Shown: positions 24,598 through 33,427, counted from the stretch's first letter. The stretch is DNA of 64,000 nt from UBA6168 sp964508135 (GCA_964508135.1 CAZDSU010000023.1:1-64000), one strand, 5' to 3'. Notes: generated by a model from the letters alone, not told the origin. Made by a program: numbers and translations.

Positions 24598-26472
24598 ATG
24601 AAAATGCTAAAACCTTTCCTGTTAGCCGCCCTGCTTTTCCCGGGCACAATTTTCACGGCACTCGCCCAATCCTTCAACAACCTTCCCGTGACCACCCAAA
24701 AGCCGCCGCTGCACGGCAGGCATTGGATGGCCATCACCGGCAAGCCGTTGGCGGCCACGGCGGGTGCGATGATTTTCGCCAAAGGCGGCAATGCCGTGGA
24801 TGCGGGCTGTGCCATGCTCGCAGCCACTTGCACCATGTGGGACGTGCTGAGTTGGGGCGGGGAGACGCAGGCGCTGATTTACAACCCAATCACCCAAAAA
24901 GTGGTGGCCATCAACGCACTGGGCGTCGCCCCGACGGGCGCTACGGCCGATTTTTTCAAGGAAAAAGGGATGAAATACCCGCCCGAATTTGGCCCCTTGG
25001 CGGCGGTGACGCCCGGCACGCCCGGGGGCCTGATGACCATGCTGGCCGAGTACGGCACGATGAACCTCGGCGAAGTGCTGGCACCTGCCATCGTGCTGGC
25101 ACTAGGCTACCCCATCGATGCGCAAACCGCCAATTCCATCGAGCGGAACAAGGCGGAAATCAAAAACTGGCCGTACTCCAAAAAGGTGTTCCTACCGCAC
25201 CTCGGCGAGCAGCGGGAAGCCCCGTCCGGCGGCGAAATCTTCGAGCAAACCGACCTCGTGGCCACGCTGCAAAAATTGGTGGAAACGGAGCGCCTTGCAC
25301 TGAACAGCGGCATGACGAGGAAGGAGGCGATTTACGCCGCCAACGACCGATTTTATTCGGGGGATATTGCCGAGGAGTTTGTCCGTGGCTGCCAGGAGCA
25401 GGGCGGTTTGATAACGGCAGAGGACTTGGCCAACTGGAAGGTAAAAATCGAGGAACCAGTGATGACGACCTACAAGGGCATCGAGGTCTATAAATTGCAG
25501 CAATGGACGCAAGGCCCCGCCATGCTCCAGACCCTGAACATCCTCGAAAACTTCGACCTGAAAAGCATGGGCTACAATTCGACCCGGTACATCCACACGT
25601 TGTACCAGGCGATGAACCTCGCCTTTGCCGACCGTGATTTTTACTACGGCGACCCTGCTTTTGGGCCGGAAGAACCCATGACCGGGCTACTCTCGAAAGC
25701 CTACGCCAAGGAGCGCAGCAAGCTCATCAACCCGGACAGGAACGACCCGAAAGCCGCACCCGGCGACCCCTATCCTTTTGAGGGGAAAACGAATCCCTAC
25801 CTCGATTTGCTGAACAATTGGGGCAATGGCAGCCTCGATTCCCCCAAGTCGGCAGCGCCGCTGGACGAGCAGTTTTTGGAGGATTTTGCCGCAGGCACCA
25901 CCAGCATCGAGGCCACGGATGACGAGGGTTGGGTGGTGTCCATCACGCCGAGCGGCGGCTGGGTGCCCGCCTGCATTGCGGGGAACACGGGCATCGGGAT
26001 GAGCCAGCGGATGCAGTCCTTCATGCTCGACCCAAAGGAAAACCCGTTCAACGTGGTGGAGCCGGGCAAGCGCCCCCGTGTCACCCTCACGCCCAGCCTC
26101 GCCATGAAGGACGGCAAGCCTTTCCTCGCCTTTGCGAAGCAGGCCGGCGATGAGCAGGACCAGTTGCTGCTGCAGTTTTTCCTGAACATGGTGGAGTTCA
26201 ACATGACCGTGCAGGAGGCTTGCGAAGCGCCCAGTTTCAAGACCTACCAGATGTTCAGCAGCTTTGGCAACCACGAAAAAAGCGCGGGTTCCCTAACGCT
26301 CAACAGCGAAATGCCCGCTTGGATTCGAAAGGAATTGGGCGGCATGGGCTATAAAATCAACTACCAAGACCGCACCAGCGGCCCCATCAACGCCATCTAT
26401 TTTGACTGGGAGCATGGCAGTTTTTGGGGCGGTTCCAGCAATCACGGGGAGGATTATGGGATTGGGTGGTAG
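24598..26472 (+). CDS. ggt: Gamma-glutamyltransferase
   Basis: GGT cleaves or transfers the gamma-glutamyl group of glutathione and related peptides in the periplasm. It is an Ntn-hydrolase that self-cleaves before a catalytic threonine. The trimmed 624-aa protein has a signal peptide (PFLLAALLFPGTIFTALAQ). The AGTTSIEATDDEG segment near residue 465 holds the expected catalytic Thr. It deviates from the usual TTHxSVVD of classical GGTs, so substrate range may differ. The open frame extends upstream to 24493, but those codons cross the attC-like sequence; the ATG before KMLKPF is preferred. Confidence 0.88.
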   Translation: MKMLKPFLLAALLFPGTIFTALAQSFNNLPVTTQKPPLHGRHWMAITGKPLAATAGAMIFAKGGNAVDAGCAMLAATCTMWDVLSWGGETQALIYNPITQKVVAINALGVAPTGATADFFKEKGMKYPPEFGPLAAVTPGTPGGLMTMLAEYGTMNLGEVLAPAIVLALGYPIDAQTANSIERNKAEIKNWPYSKKVFLPHLGEQREAPSGGEIFEQTDLVATLQKLVETERLALNSGMTRKEAIYAANDRFYSGDIAEEFVRGCQEQGGLITAEDLANWKVKIEEPVMTTYKGIEVYKLQQWTQGPAMLQTLNILENFDLKSMGYNSTRYIHTLYQAMNLAFADRDFYYGDPAFGPEEPMTGLLSKAYAKERSKLINPDRNDPKAAPGDPYPFEGKTNPYLDLLNNWGNGSLDSPKSAAPLDEQFLEDFAAGTTSIEATDDEGWVVSITPSGGWVPACIAGNTGIGMSQRMQSFMLDPKENPFNVVEPGKRPRVTLTPSLAMKDGKPFLAFAKQAGDEQDQLLLQFFLNMVEFNMTVQEACEAPSFKTYQMFSSFGNHEKSAGSLTLNSEMPAWIRKELGGMGYKINYQDRTSGPINAIYFDWEHGSFWGGSSNHGEDYGIGW

Positions 26473-26478
26473 GTTTTT

Positions 26479-26660
26479 GAGTTCGGCAGTTCGACAGTTG
26501 GCAGTTGGTAGTCAGTTCGACAGTCTTTCAGTCCATGAACTGCTAATTAGGAGATGCTGTGCCTTGTCGAAGATACCACCTCACTTGCTTCAAGGAGGGC
26601 ACTGACTAATCAACTGTCGAACTGGACTGCCAACTGCCCCCTGCCGAACTGCCGAACTAT
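26479..26660. repeat. GGCAGTT-type stutter repeat with inverted arms
   Basis: Left arm 26479-26540 and right arm 26600-26660 are imperfect reverse complements built from GGCAGTTCGACAG-like units. The 60-base spacer shows no gene. The array runs from the ggt stop to the -7 element of prfC. Confidence 0.85.
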
Positions 26661-26664
26661 TCCC

Positions 26665-26672
26665 TACATTTG
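26665..26672 (+). promoter_or_regulatory. -7 element for prfC
   Basis: TACATTTG followed by CGCCCC, an exact TAnnTTTG match, 23 nt before the start codon. The region 19 nt upstream is repeat sequence without a TTTG, so the -33 is weak or absent. Confidence 0.5.
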
Positions 26673-26694
26673 CGCCCCGAAATTTTTATAAAAA

Positions 26695-28275
26695 ATGAGC
26701 TTAAAAGAAGAAATCGCACGGCGCAAGACCTTTGGCATCATCTCGCACCCCGATGCCGGAAAGACCACCCTCACCGAGAAGCTGCTGCTTTTTGGTGGAG
26801 CCATCCAGACCGCCGGGGCCGTCAAATCCAATAAAATCAAGAAGACCACCGTCTCCGACTTCATGGAAATCGAAAAGCAGCGGGGTATCTCCGTGGCCAC
26901 CTCGGTCATGGCGTTCGAGTACAAAGACCTGAAAATCAACATCTTGGATACGCCCGGTCACCAGGATTTCGCCGAGGATACCTACCGTACTCTCACGGCG
27001 GTGGACAGCGCCATCGTGGTGATTGACGTGGCGAAGGGCGTGGAGACCCAGACTGAAAAGCTCGTCAAAGTCTGCCGGATGCGCAACACGCCCATCATCG
27101 TCTTCATCAACAAGCTCGACCGGGAGGGCAAGGACGCCATTGACCTGCTCGACGAGGTAGAGCAAAAACTGGGGCTGCGGGTCTGTCCGTTGAGTTGGCC
27201 GGTGGGCATGGGCGGCACCTTCAAGGGTGTGTACAGCATGTACGAAAAGAACCTCGTGCTCTTCCGCCCACACGGAAAGCAAGAGGAAGAAGACATCATC
27301 GAAATCAATGACCTCGCCGACCCGGCGCTCGAAAAACATATCGGCGAGCGGGCGGCCAACACGCTCCGGGAGGAGGTACACATGGTGCAGGAGGTGTACC
27401 CGATTTTCAACCAAGAGGCATACCAACGGGGCGAGTTGTCGCCTGTTTTTTTCGGCTCCGCCGTCAACAATTTTGGGGTGCGGGAAATGCTGGACTGCTT
27501 TGTGAACATTGCCCCGACGCCACTTCCACGGGAAACGGAAGAGCGCCTCGTTTTACCAGAAGAAGAAAAATTCAGTGGGTTTGTGTTTAAAATCCATGCA
27601 AACATTGACCCCCGGCACCGTGACCGGATTGCGTTCCTGCGGGTGTGCTCCGGCATGTTCGAGCGAAACACCAACTACCTGCACGTGCGGAACAACCGCC
27701 AGATGCGCTTCGCAAACCCGACTAGTTTCATGGCCTCGAAAAAGGAGGTGATTGATGATGCCTACCCCGGCGATGTGGTGGGGCTCTACGACAGTGGCAA
27801 CTTCAAAATCGGCGATACGCTGACCGCCGGGGAAGTGCTGCACTTCAAGGGCATACCGCACTTTTCGCCGGAGCAATTCCGGTACGTGGAAAATGCTGAC
27901 CCGCTTAAGTCGAAGCAACTCGCCAAGGGCCTCGACCAACTCATGGACGAAGGCGTGGCGCAGCTTTTTACGAAGGAAATCAACGGCAGGAAAATCATCG
28001 GCACGGTGGGAGCGCTGCAATTTGAGGTCATCCAGTACCGCTTGCAGCACGAATACGGGGCATCGTGTTCTTACGAACCCGTCAATCTTTACAAGGCCTG
28101 TTGGGTAAAATGCGAGAACGAGGCAGCGTTCAAGGAGTTCCGAACCCGCCGCTCTAAAGACCTGGCGAAGGACAAGGACGGGCAACTCGTCTTCTTAGCC
28201 GAAAGTGCTTGGGCTCTGAAAATGGCGCAGGAGGCACATCCGGCGGTGGAGTTTCGGTTTACGAGCGAGGAGTAA
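26695..28275 (+). CDS. prfC: Peptide chain release factor 3
   Basis: RF3 is a translational GTPase that removes RF1/RF2 from the ribosome after peptide release. The 526-aa length is standard. G-domain motifs: HPDAGKTTLTEK (G1), the G2 Thr in RGISVATSV, DTPGHQDF (G3) and NKLDREG (G4), followed by domain II and the RF3-specific C-terminal domain (GALQFEVIQYRLQHEYG). Stutter repeats flank both ends of the gene. The stop codon is followed at once by the 28275-28504 array. Confidence 0.96.
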   Translation: MSLKEEIARRKTFGIISHPDAGKTTLTEKLLLFGGAIQTAGAVKSNKIKKTTVSDFMEIEKQRGISVATSVMAFEYKDLKINILDTPGHQDFAEDTYRTLTAVDSAIVVIDVAKGVETQTEKLVKVCRMRNTPIIVFINKLDREGKDAIDLLDEVEQKLGLRVCPLSWPVGMGGTFKGVYSMYEKNLVLFRPHGKQEEEDIIEINDLADPALEKHIGERAANTLREEVHMVQEVYPIFNQEAYQRGELSPVFFGSAVNNFGVREMLDCFVNIAPTPLPRETEERLVLPEEEKFSGFVFKIHANIDPRHRDRIAFLRVCSGMFERNTNYLHVRNNRQMRFANPTSFMASKKEVIDDAYPGDVVGLYDSGNFKIGDTLTAGEVLHFKGIPHFSPEQFRYVENADPLKSKQLAKGLDQLMDEGVAQLFTKEINGRKIIGTVGALQFEVIQYRLQHEYGASCSYEPVNLYKACWVKCENEAAFKEFRTRRSKDLAKDKDGQLVFLAESAWALKMAQEAHPAVEFRFTSEE

Positions 28276-28504
28276 AGTTGGCAGTTCGACAGGGGGCTGT
28301 TGGCCTTTCAGTTGGCAGTTCGACAGTTGGCAGTTGGCAGTCAGTCGGCAGTCGTTTAGCAGGGCGTCGTAATAACAAAAGAGAGTTGGTACCTACAATG
28401 GATACCAACTCTCTTTCATTTTAGCAGGTTACAGACTAAACAACTGCCGACTGACTGCCAACTGCCAACTGTCGAACTGCCAACTGAAAGGCTGGCTGCC
28501 AACT
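28275..28504. repeat. Large nested inverted stutter repeat after prfC
   Basis: About 80 bases of tandem GGCAGTT/GACAG units (28275-28356), a central perfect hairpin, then about 75 bases of inverted copies (28430-28504) including the GTTTAG tail unit in both arms. This is the largest array in the window and could fold into one cruciform over 200 nt long. Confidence 0.9.
28378..28416. terminator. Bidirectional terminator inside the nested repeat
   Basis: Perfect 14-bp stem (AAAGAGAGTTGGTA and complement) with an 11-nt loop and T-rich exits. It would end prfC transcription and that of the convergent small membrane-protein gene. Confidence 0.75.
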
Positions 28505-28508
28505 TAAA

Positions 28509-28634
28509 TCAGAACTCCAACTGAAGGTTGTAGCGATACAAGTAAATGAGTAGGGCGATGAAGAGCACGAAGTAAATGATGAACCACATCATAAAGTTGC
28601 CTTTTTTGCCTTCATTTTCAATATGGTCTGACAT
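28509..28634 (-). CDS. 41-aa single-pass membrane peptide
   Basis: A short frame found by reading the minus strand: MSDHIENEGKKGN, then a hydrophobic helix (about residues 15-33, rich in F, I, L and Y), then RYNLQLEF. The charge pattern predicts a polar N-terminus and one membrane span. Support for it being a gene: a full promoter (TTTG-N20-TACTTTTG) lies 40-70 nt upstream, and a terminator hairpin follows about 90 nt after the stop. Function unknown. Confidence 0.65.
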   Translation of the reverse strand: MSDHIENEGKKGNFMMWFIIYFVLFIALLIYLYRYNLQLEF

Positions 28635-28674
28635 GATGATATTTTTTTTGATGAATTGTTTTGATTGAACGGCG

Positions 28675-28706
28675 CAAAAGTAAGCCTATGAAATGGGTTT
28701 TCCAAA
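28675..28706 (-). promoter_or_regulatory. Promoter of the 41-aa membrane peptide gene
   Basis: Minus-strand TTTG (28703-28706), 20 nt, TACTTTTG (28675-28682), followed by CGCCG. Predicted transcription start near 28668, giving a leader of about 34 nt. Confidence 0.65.
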
Positions 28707-28736
28707 AGCGATTTTTGTGCTGAAATCCATCCAAGT

Positions 28737-29189
28737 TCACGCCGTTTTTATCCTTGGGTCAAAAACGAAATCTTCCGTTCGGAGCAGCTTAATTTTTTGA
28801 AAATCAGGGTGTTGCGGATTGAGCAACAAATTCTGCTCCTGCGGCACAATGGCCGAAGGCACAGACAAAACAGCGCTTTTCATGCCATTGAGCCAAGCAT
28901 CACCAAGTTGTTGGCTGAGGTGGTAGTATTCGAATTCGTGCCAGCCATCGGGCAAGTTTTCGAGCCTTATCGTTTCTATGAAAATATCTTCGGGTATCTC
29001 CACCACCATTGTTTTGAACAATTGGTTCAGGCCCCTACCGTTTCGGTGAACGACATTTTCAAGGCAAGCCAGCGCCCTTGTGCCAGCGGAATAAAGCACG
29101 AACCTGCCCCGGCTGTTCCAGCGGGCAGCTTGTCCCGAAGCGGTCAACAACTGCGACCATTTTTCCAAAACGATTCGGTAAACGAGCAT
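28737..29189 (-). CDS. RES-domain toxin (NAD+-degrading)
   Basis: A 150-aa RES-family protein. MLVYRIV, RWNSRGRFVLYSAGTRALACLE and the conserved Arg, Tyr, Ser and Glu residues of RES toxins are visible, as is the WLNGMKSAVLSVPSAIVPQEQNLLLNPQHPDF segment split over the C-terminal half. RES toxins deplete cellular NAD+ by phosphorolysis and cause growth arrest. The antitoxin gene lies 11 nt upstream on the same strand, giving the standard order antitoxin then toxin. Confidence 0.92.
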   Translation of the reverse strand: MLVYRIVLEKWSQLLTASGQAARWNSRGRFVLYSAGTRALACLENVVHRNGRGLNQLFKTMVVEIPEDIFIETIRLENLPDGWHEFEYYHLSQQLGDAWLNGMKSAVLSVPSAIVPQEQNLLLNPQHPDFQKIKLLRTEDFVFDPRIKTA

Positions 29190-29200
29190 GTGTGAGTGGA

Positions 29201-29683
29201 TTAGGCAGTAGCACCAAATTCAATGCGGTACAATTCGTCCATGATGAGGTCAATACCTGTGGACATGCTCAATAACTCAAGCGGTACCTGCCCGCCAACG
29301 CCATAAGCCGGTTCTTTTAACCAGCTATTGAACTCATCGCGGTTGCCAAAGATTTCAATGCCTTTTTTGTAAAGCGCCTCCAACTTGAGAACCGCTTCCC
29401 CCTCCCTTGGCGTTAGGGACTTGGCCTCTTGCGCATAGCGCTGCAAGGTTTTGAGGGAAAGCCCCAAAAACTCCGTGGCGAGCCATTCCCTGTTTAGGCC
29501 AGTAAAATCTGCAAGGCCAAAAAAGCGGTGGCTGCTAACACCGCTGCGGCTTGTGCTCACGATATAGGCTGGCTGGTAGACAATGTCATTGACCATGTTT
29601 GCGGTGGTGGGTTCTTCACCAAGTGTTTTGTAGGTTCTTGGCTTTTTGGAGACTGCTTTTTCGGTGCTTTTTCGTTTTTTCAT
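29201..29683 (-). CDS. Xre/MbcA/ParS-type antitoxin of the RES toxin
   Basis: A 160-aa partner of the RES toxin, with a basic N-terminus, a helix-turn-helix (EFLGLSLKTLQRYAQEAKSL) and the DUF2384 C-terminal domain (ALYKKGIEIFGNRDEFNSWL, then PLELLSMSTGIDLIMDEL) that plugs the toxin's NAD pocket. The open frame reaches a TTG at 29707, but that codon overlaps the -7 element; the ATG before KKRKSTEK is preferred. It probably represses its own promoter, as in other Res-Xre systems. Confidence 0.9.
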   Translation of the reverse strand: MKKRKSTEKAVSKKPRTYKTLGEEPTTANMVNDIVYQPAYIVSTSRSGVSSHRFFGLADFTGLNREWLATEFLGLSLKTLQRYAQEAKSLTPREGEAVLKLEALYKKGIEIFGNRDEFNSWLKEPAYGVGGQVPLELLSMSTGIDLIMDELYRIEFGATA

Positions 29684-29704
29684 TTTTTCAGGACTTTTGT
29701 CCCA

Positions 29705-29734
29705 CAAATTTAGACTTTTTTCTTTTTATTCAAA
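29705..29734 (-). promoter_or_regulatory. Promoter of the Xre/RES operon
   Basis: Minus-strand TTTG (29731-29734), 18 nt, TAAATTTG (29705-29712). The predicted start near 29697 leaves a leader of about 14 nt before the ATG. A short inverted repeat (GGGACAAAAGTCC, about 29690-29702) overlaps the start region and could be an operator. Confidence 0.6.
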
Positions 29735-29855
29735 ATTTTTTCTAATTTTTTTACACGACGATGCCTAGTGCTGAGTTATTTCGACCTTTCAAGGCGATTC
29801 TGCTACTTTTGCCTTCGCAACGCACCCAGCGCATACCCATTCCTGACACATCATC

Positions 29856-32800
29856 TTGAACAACACCGACCACAAATCCAGGGAACTGGCCCGACTGTTT
29901 TACCGGGAGCTTGAAAAAATCCACGTTAACACCGACTGGACTGCTGCCGCCAAGGCCGATGCCCTCGCCCGCTTGCTCGAACTGCTTTACCTCGAAGTCA
30001 CCAAGGTTGACAGCATCCATTTTACCACATTGTTTGCCCGCATAGCCTACGCGTGCCACCGCCACCAAGTGGACAAAAAGACGCAGTATTGGGTGCATTT
30101 TTTCCGAAAAAAAATCCGCTCCGCCGTACCGGAAGCCGAAGCCAAAGGAGTTTACGCCCTTGGCCTGAAGGCCGTGGCAGAGAGCATTGAGGGACTGTTT
30201 GGCGAAGCGCCACCGGAGGAAGTACGGGCATTTTTGCCCAAAAAAATACCCTACGCATACACCGAAGTACAGGTGAAGGCGTACCGAAAAACCGCCCGTG
30301 TCATCGCCCTCGCCGATGACGAAGCCAATGATATGCTCCTCGCACAAGACGAGGAAAACCCTTCGCAGCTCATTCATATTCAGTATAATATCCCCGAACG
30401 AAACGAACCGTTCAGCCCCACAATCCGGGAAATCAGGAACAGCTTCGGCTTCCCCATCACCCTGAGTTTAATTGAAGTGCAGGTCGTCGAAGGTAAGGAG
30501 TTCGCCAGTTCGACAGTGGCCAGTGGGCAGTCAACCCCCTCGCAGCCCACGACCCTCGAATACCTCAATACCTCAATACCTCAATACCTCATTTACCGCC
30601 CCCGTGCCATCGTCGTCGAGCCTGACTATCTTCTCGATGTGTCCACCGTGGCGGGCTGCTTTCAGGGAAGCAGTGCCGAGCCGGTGGTTTATTTGCTCCA
30701 AAAGTTCCTGCCCGTGGCACAGTCGCTGCCGATGATTCTGGGAAACATCGCCAACTTCTTCCTCGACGAGCTGATGCACAACCCAGAGGCGGTGTTCAAA
30801 GAAACCTTCCCGAAGGTGTTCAAAACCAGCCCGCTCGTGTTCTCGCTGCTGTCCGATGCCGAGATCAAGGAGATTTACGAAAAGGCGCAGCGGCACTGGC
30901 TCACCCTGCAACTGATGGTGCGGCAGGAGATGCGGAAATTCGACATCGAGCCGAAGGAGTGTTACTTGGAACCAAGTTTTTACGATGAAAAACACGGCTT
31001 GCAGGGCCGCCTCGACGTTTTTTACAAAAAAGAAAACCGCAGCGCCATCATCGAACTCAAGAGTGGCAAACCGTTCATGCCCAACCGCCACGGCATCGGT
31101 GCCAGCCACTTCATCCAGACTCTGCTTTATGATTTGATGGTGCGCTCCGTATTCGGCGACGAGGTGGAGCCAGCCAGTTACATCCTGTACAGTGGCTTGG
31201 AAACCAGCCAGTTACGTTACGCACCGCCCGTGAAGGCGGAGCAAAATGAAGCGCTCCAAGTGCGCAATCTGCTTGTGTCCATTGACCGTAGGTTAGCCGC
31301 TGTGCAGGGCGCTGGGGTGGCGCAAGTGCCGCTGCTGGAGCGCACAACAACTGCCCGTTTTCCACAGATCAAGGGCTATCTCGCCCAGTCTATCGGCCTG
31401 TTTGAAAAAACCTACCACGCCCTCAACGAGCTGGAGCGTCGCTACTTCAACGCCTTCACCGGACTCATCGCACGGGAGCACCAACTGGCCAAAACCGGCG
31501 TACAGGGCATGGACAAAGCCAACGGCCTCGCCGCCCTCTGGCTTGACACGATAGCAGAAAAAGAGGCGGGCTTTGACATCATCAAGTCACTGACTATCAA
31601 AGAGAACCGGGCATTTGAGGACGAACCTATTTTAGTTTTTGAAAAAACGCCCGACTCCAGTCCGCTCGCCAATTTTCGGGTGGGCGACATCGCTGTGCTT
31701 TATCCAAAAGACGATAGACAAGAGATTTTAGACATTAGACGGGAGACGGGAGACACGCAGGCTCCATCTAATGTCTATAGTCTATCATCTAATGTCTTAA
31801 AAACGCAAATCTTCAAAGTTACCATCCTCTCCATCACCAACGAGGAAGTGACCGTTCGGCTGCGCTACAAGCAGTTCAACCTGTTGATTTTCAACGAGTT
31901 CAAAAACTGGAACCTCGAACACGACCAGATGGACATGGGATTCACAAGCATGTACCAAGGCCTGTTCCGCTGGGCCAGCGCCGACAAGCGGAAACGGGAT
32001 TTGCTGCTGGCCACCGAGCCGCCTGGTCAATTTGCTCCGCAAAATATGGAACTGGGTGACACGGGACAGTTGACGGAGGAGCAGCAGCGCATCCTCCAAA
32101 AAATGCTTTTCGCCCCTGACTACTTCCTGCTCTGGGGGCCGCCCGGCACGGGCAAGACGAGCCAGATGCTCCGGCATTTTGCCAAATGGATTTTTGAAAA
32201 TACCGACGAAAACCTCCTGCTGCTGGCCTACACCAACCGTGCCGTGGACGAAATTTGCGAAGCGCTCGAAAGCATCGGCCCGGCGGTGAAGGACGCCTAT
32301 CTGCGCATCGGAAGCCGCTACTCGACGAGCGAACAGTTTAAAAATCAATTACTTACGAGCAAAATAGCGAACGTGACCACTCGGAAAGGACTGCTGGAAG
32401 TGGTGGGGCGACACCGCATTTTCGTGAGTACGCTGGCCTCGCTGTCCAACAACCAAGAACTGCTGAAACTGAAAAAATTCCGGCGGGTGGCCATTGACGA
32501 AGCATCGCAAATACTGGAGCCGGTGCTTGCAGGGTTACTGCCGCAGTTCGAGCAGTTCGTGCTAATCGGTGACCACAAGCAACTGCCCGCCGTGGTGGTG
32601 CAGCCGCCCGAAGCCTCCGCCGTGACGGACGAAAAGCTACTCGGCATCGGCCTGCAAAACCTGCGCAACTCGTTGTTCGAGCGGCTTTTCCGACGCTGCA
32701 CCGAGCAGGGCTGGCACTGTGCTTACGACCTCCTCAGCCACCAAGGTCGCATGCACGAGGACATCATGCGCTTTCCCGGCGAGCATTTTTATGAAGGGAA

Positions 32801-33368
32801 ACTGCGCATTTTGCCTGCGGACACCCCTGTTTCACAAAAACAGACTGCTCCACTGGCTGCGCAATTGGCCGACTCTCCCCACGATTGGCAGCGGATGGTG
32901 CAGCGGCAGCGCTTCGTTTTCCTCAACACGCCCATTGACCGCCAAAGCTCTTCCCGCAAAACCAACCGCCACGAAGCCGAGCTACTGGCGCAATTGGTCA
33001 AATTCTTTCAGTCACCTCAATTCTCAATTCTCAATTCTCAATTCTCAATTGGAATTATTACTCCCTACCGTGCGCAAATCGCTCAAATACAGGAAGTTAT
33101 GCAACGGGAAGGCATTTATTGCGGCAGTATCACCATTGATACGGTGGAGCGCTACCAAGGTGGGGCGAGGGACATCATCCTGATTTCGCTCTGCACCAAC
33201 GCCGCCTCGCAAATGGAGACGCTCGTCTCGCTCTCCGAGGAGGGCGTGGACCGTAAGCTGAACGTGGCGCTAACGAGGGCACGGGAACAGGTGGTGGTGC
33301 TGGGCAATGAGGAATTGCTGATGCGGAACGAGGTCTATCGGCGGTTGATTGAGTGGGCAAGGAGGTAG
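29856..33368 (+). CDS. Dna2-like nuclease-helicase (PD-(D/E)XK + SF1)
   Basis: A 1170-aa protein starting at TTG. The N-terminal 370 residues are unrecognised. Near 397, SAIIELKSGKP fits the RecB/Cas4-type nuclease motif, preceded by ECYLEPSFYDEKHGLQGRLD and followed by QTLLYDLMV. The C-terminal third is an SF1 Upf1/Dna2-type helicase: GPPGTGKTS (near 761), VAIDEASQILE (near 880), GDHKQLP, SHQGRMHEDI, ITPYRAQ, RYQGGARDIILIS and VALTRAREQVVVLG. It likely processes DNA ends or flaps. Odd: three repeat-derived stretches lie in frame, near residues 215-245, 620-648 and 1054-1066. Confidence 0.85.
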   Translation: MNNTDHKSRELARLFYRELEKIHVNTDWTAAAKADALARLLELLYLEVTKVDSIHFTTLFARIAYACHRHQVDKKTQYWVHFFRKKIRSAVPEAEAKGVYALGLKAVAESIEGLFGEAPPEEVRAFLPKKIPYAYTEVQVKAYRKTARVIALADDEANDMLLAQDEENPSQLIHIQYNIPERNEPFSPTIREIRNSFGFPITLSLIEVQVVEGKEFASSTVASGQSTPSQPTTLEYLNTSIPQYLIYRPRAIVVEPDYLLDVSTVAGCFQGSSAEPVVYLLQKFLPVAQSLPMILGNIANFFLDELMHNPEAVFKETFPKVFKTSPLVFSLLSDAEIKEIYEKAQRHWLTLQLMVRQEMRKFDIEPKECYLEPSFYDEKHGLQGRLDVFYKKENRSAIIELKSGKPFMPNRHGIGASHFIQTLLYDLMVRSVFGDEVEPASYILYSGLETSQLRYAPPVKAEQNEALQVRNLLVSIDRRLAAVQGAGVAQVPLLERTTTARFPQIKGYLAQSIGLFEKTYHALNELERRYFNAFTGLIAREHQLAKTGVQGMDKANGLAALWLDTIAEKEAGFDIIKSLTIKENRAFEDEPILVFEKTPDSSPLANFRVGDIAVLYPKDDRQEILDIRRETGDTQAPSNVYSLSSNVLKTQIFKVTILSITNEEVTVRLRYKQFNLLIFNEFKNWNLEHDQMDMGFTSMYQGLFRWASADKRKRDLLLATEPPGQFAPQNMELGDTGQLTEEQQRILQKMLFAPDYFLLWGPPGTGKTSQMLRHFAKWIFENTDENLLLLAYTNRAVDEICEALESIGPAVKDAYLRIGSRYSTSEQFKNQLLTSKIANVTTRKGLLEVVGRHRIFVSTLASLSNNQELLKLKKFRRVAIDEASQILEPVLAGLLPQFEQFVLIGDHKQLPAVVVQPPEASAVTDEKLLGIGLQNLRNSLFERLFRRCTEQGWHCAYDLLSHQGRMHEDIMRFPGEHFYEGKLRILPADTPVSQKQTAPLAAQLADSPHDWQRMVQRQRFVFLNTPIDRQSSSRKTNRHEAELLAQLVKFFQSPQFSILNSQFSIGIITPYRAQIAQIQEVMQREGIYCGSITIDTVERYQGGARDIILISLCTNAASQMETLVSLSEEGVDRKLNVALTRAREQVVVLGNEELLMRNEVYRRLIEWARR
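30499..30595. repeat. In-frame stutter repeats in the nuclease-helicase gene (first)
   Basis: A GGCAGTT-type piece (GCCAGTTCGACAGTGGCCAG...) is followed after 25 nt by four copies of an ATACCTCA unit. They are translated as EFASSTVASGQST and YLNTSIPQYL. The first piece matches the intergenic repeats flanking prfC and thiL. Confidence 0.85.
31711..31800. repeat. In-frame stutter repeat with inverted arms (second)
   Basis: Left part: GATAGACAAG and TTAGACATTAGACGGGAGAC units. Right part: inverted TCTAATGTCTATAG units. Translated in frame as a polar linker (DDRQEILDIRRETGDTQAP...). Confidence 0.8.
33016..33052. repeat. In-frame CAATTCT tandem repeat (third)
   Basis: Five copies of a 7-nt CAATTCT unit with a final inverted TTGGAATT. 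A 7-nt period makes the peptide repeat only every three units (QFSILNSQFSIG). It lies just before the ITPYRAQ helicase motif. Confidence 0.85.
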
Positions 33369-33413
33369 GGATGAGAAGCAAACTACCAAGATAGTTTGGG
33401 ATGGTGCGATTTG

Positions 33414-33427
33414 ATAAACGTTTATCT
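33414..33427. terminator. Palindrome between convergent genes
   Basis: GATAAACGTTTATC, a perfect 14-bp palindrome followed by TAAACGTTTTT. It lies 46 nt after the nuclease-helicase stop. Possibly a weak terminator or a binding site. The rest of the 200-nt gap up to lpdA shows no gene. Confidence 0.35.
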
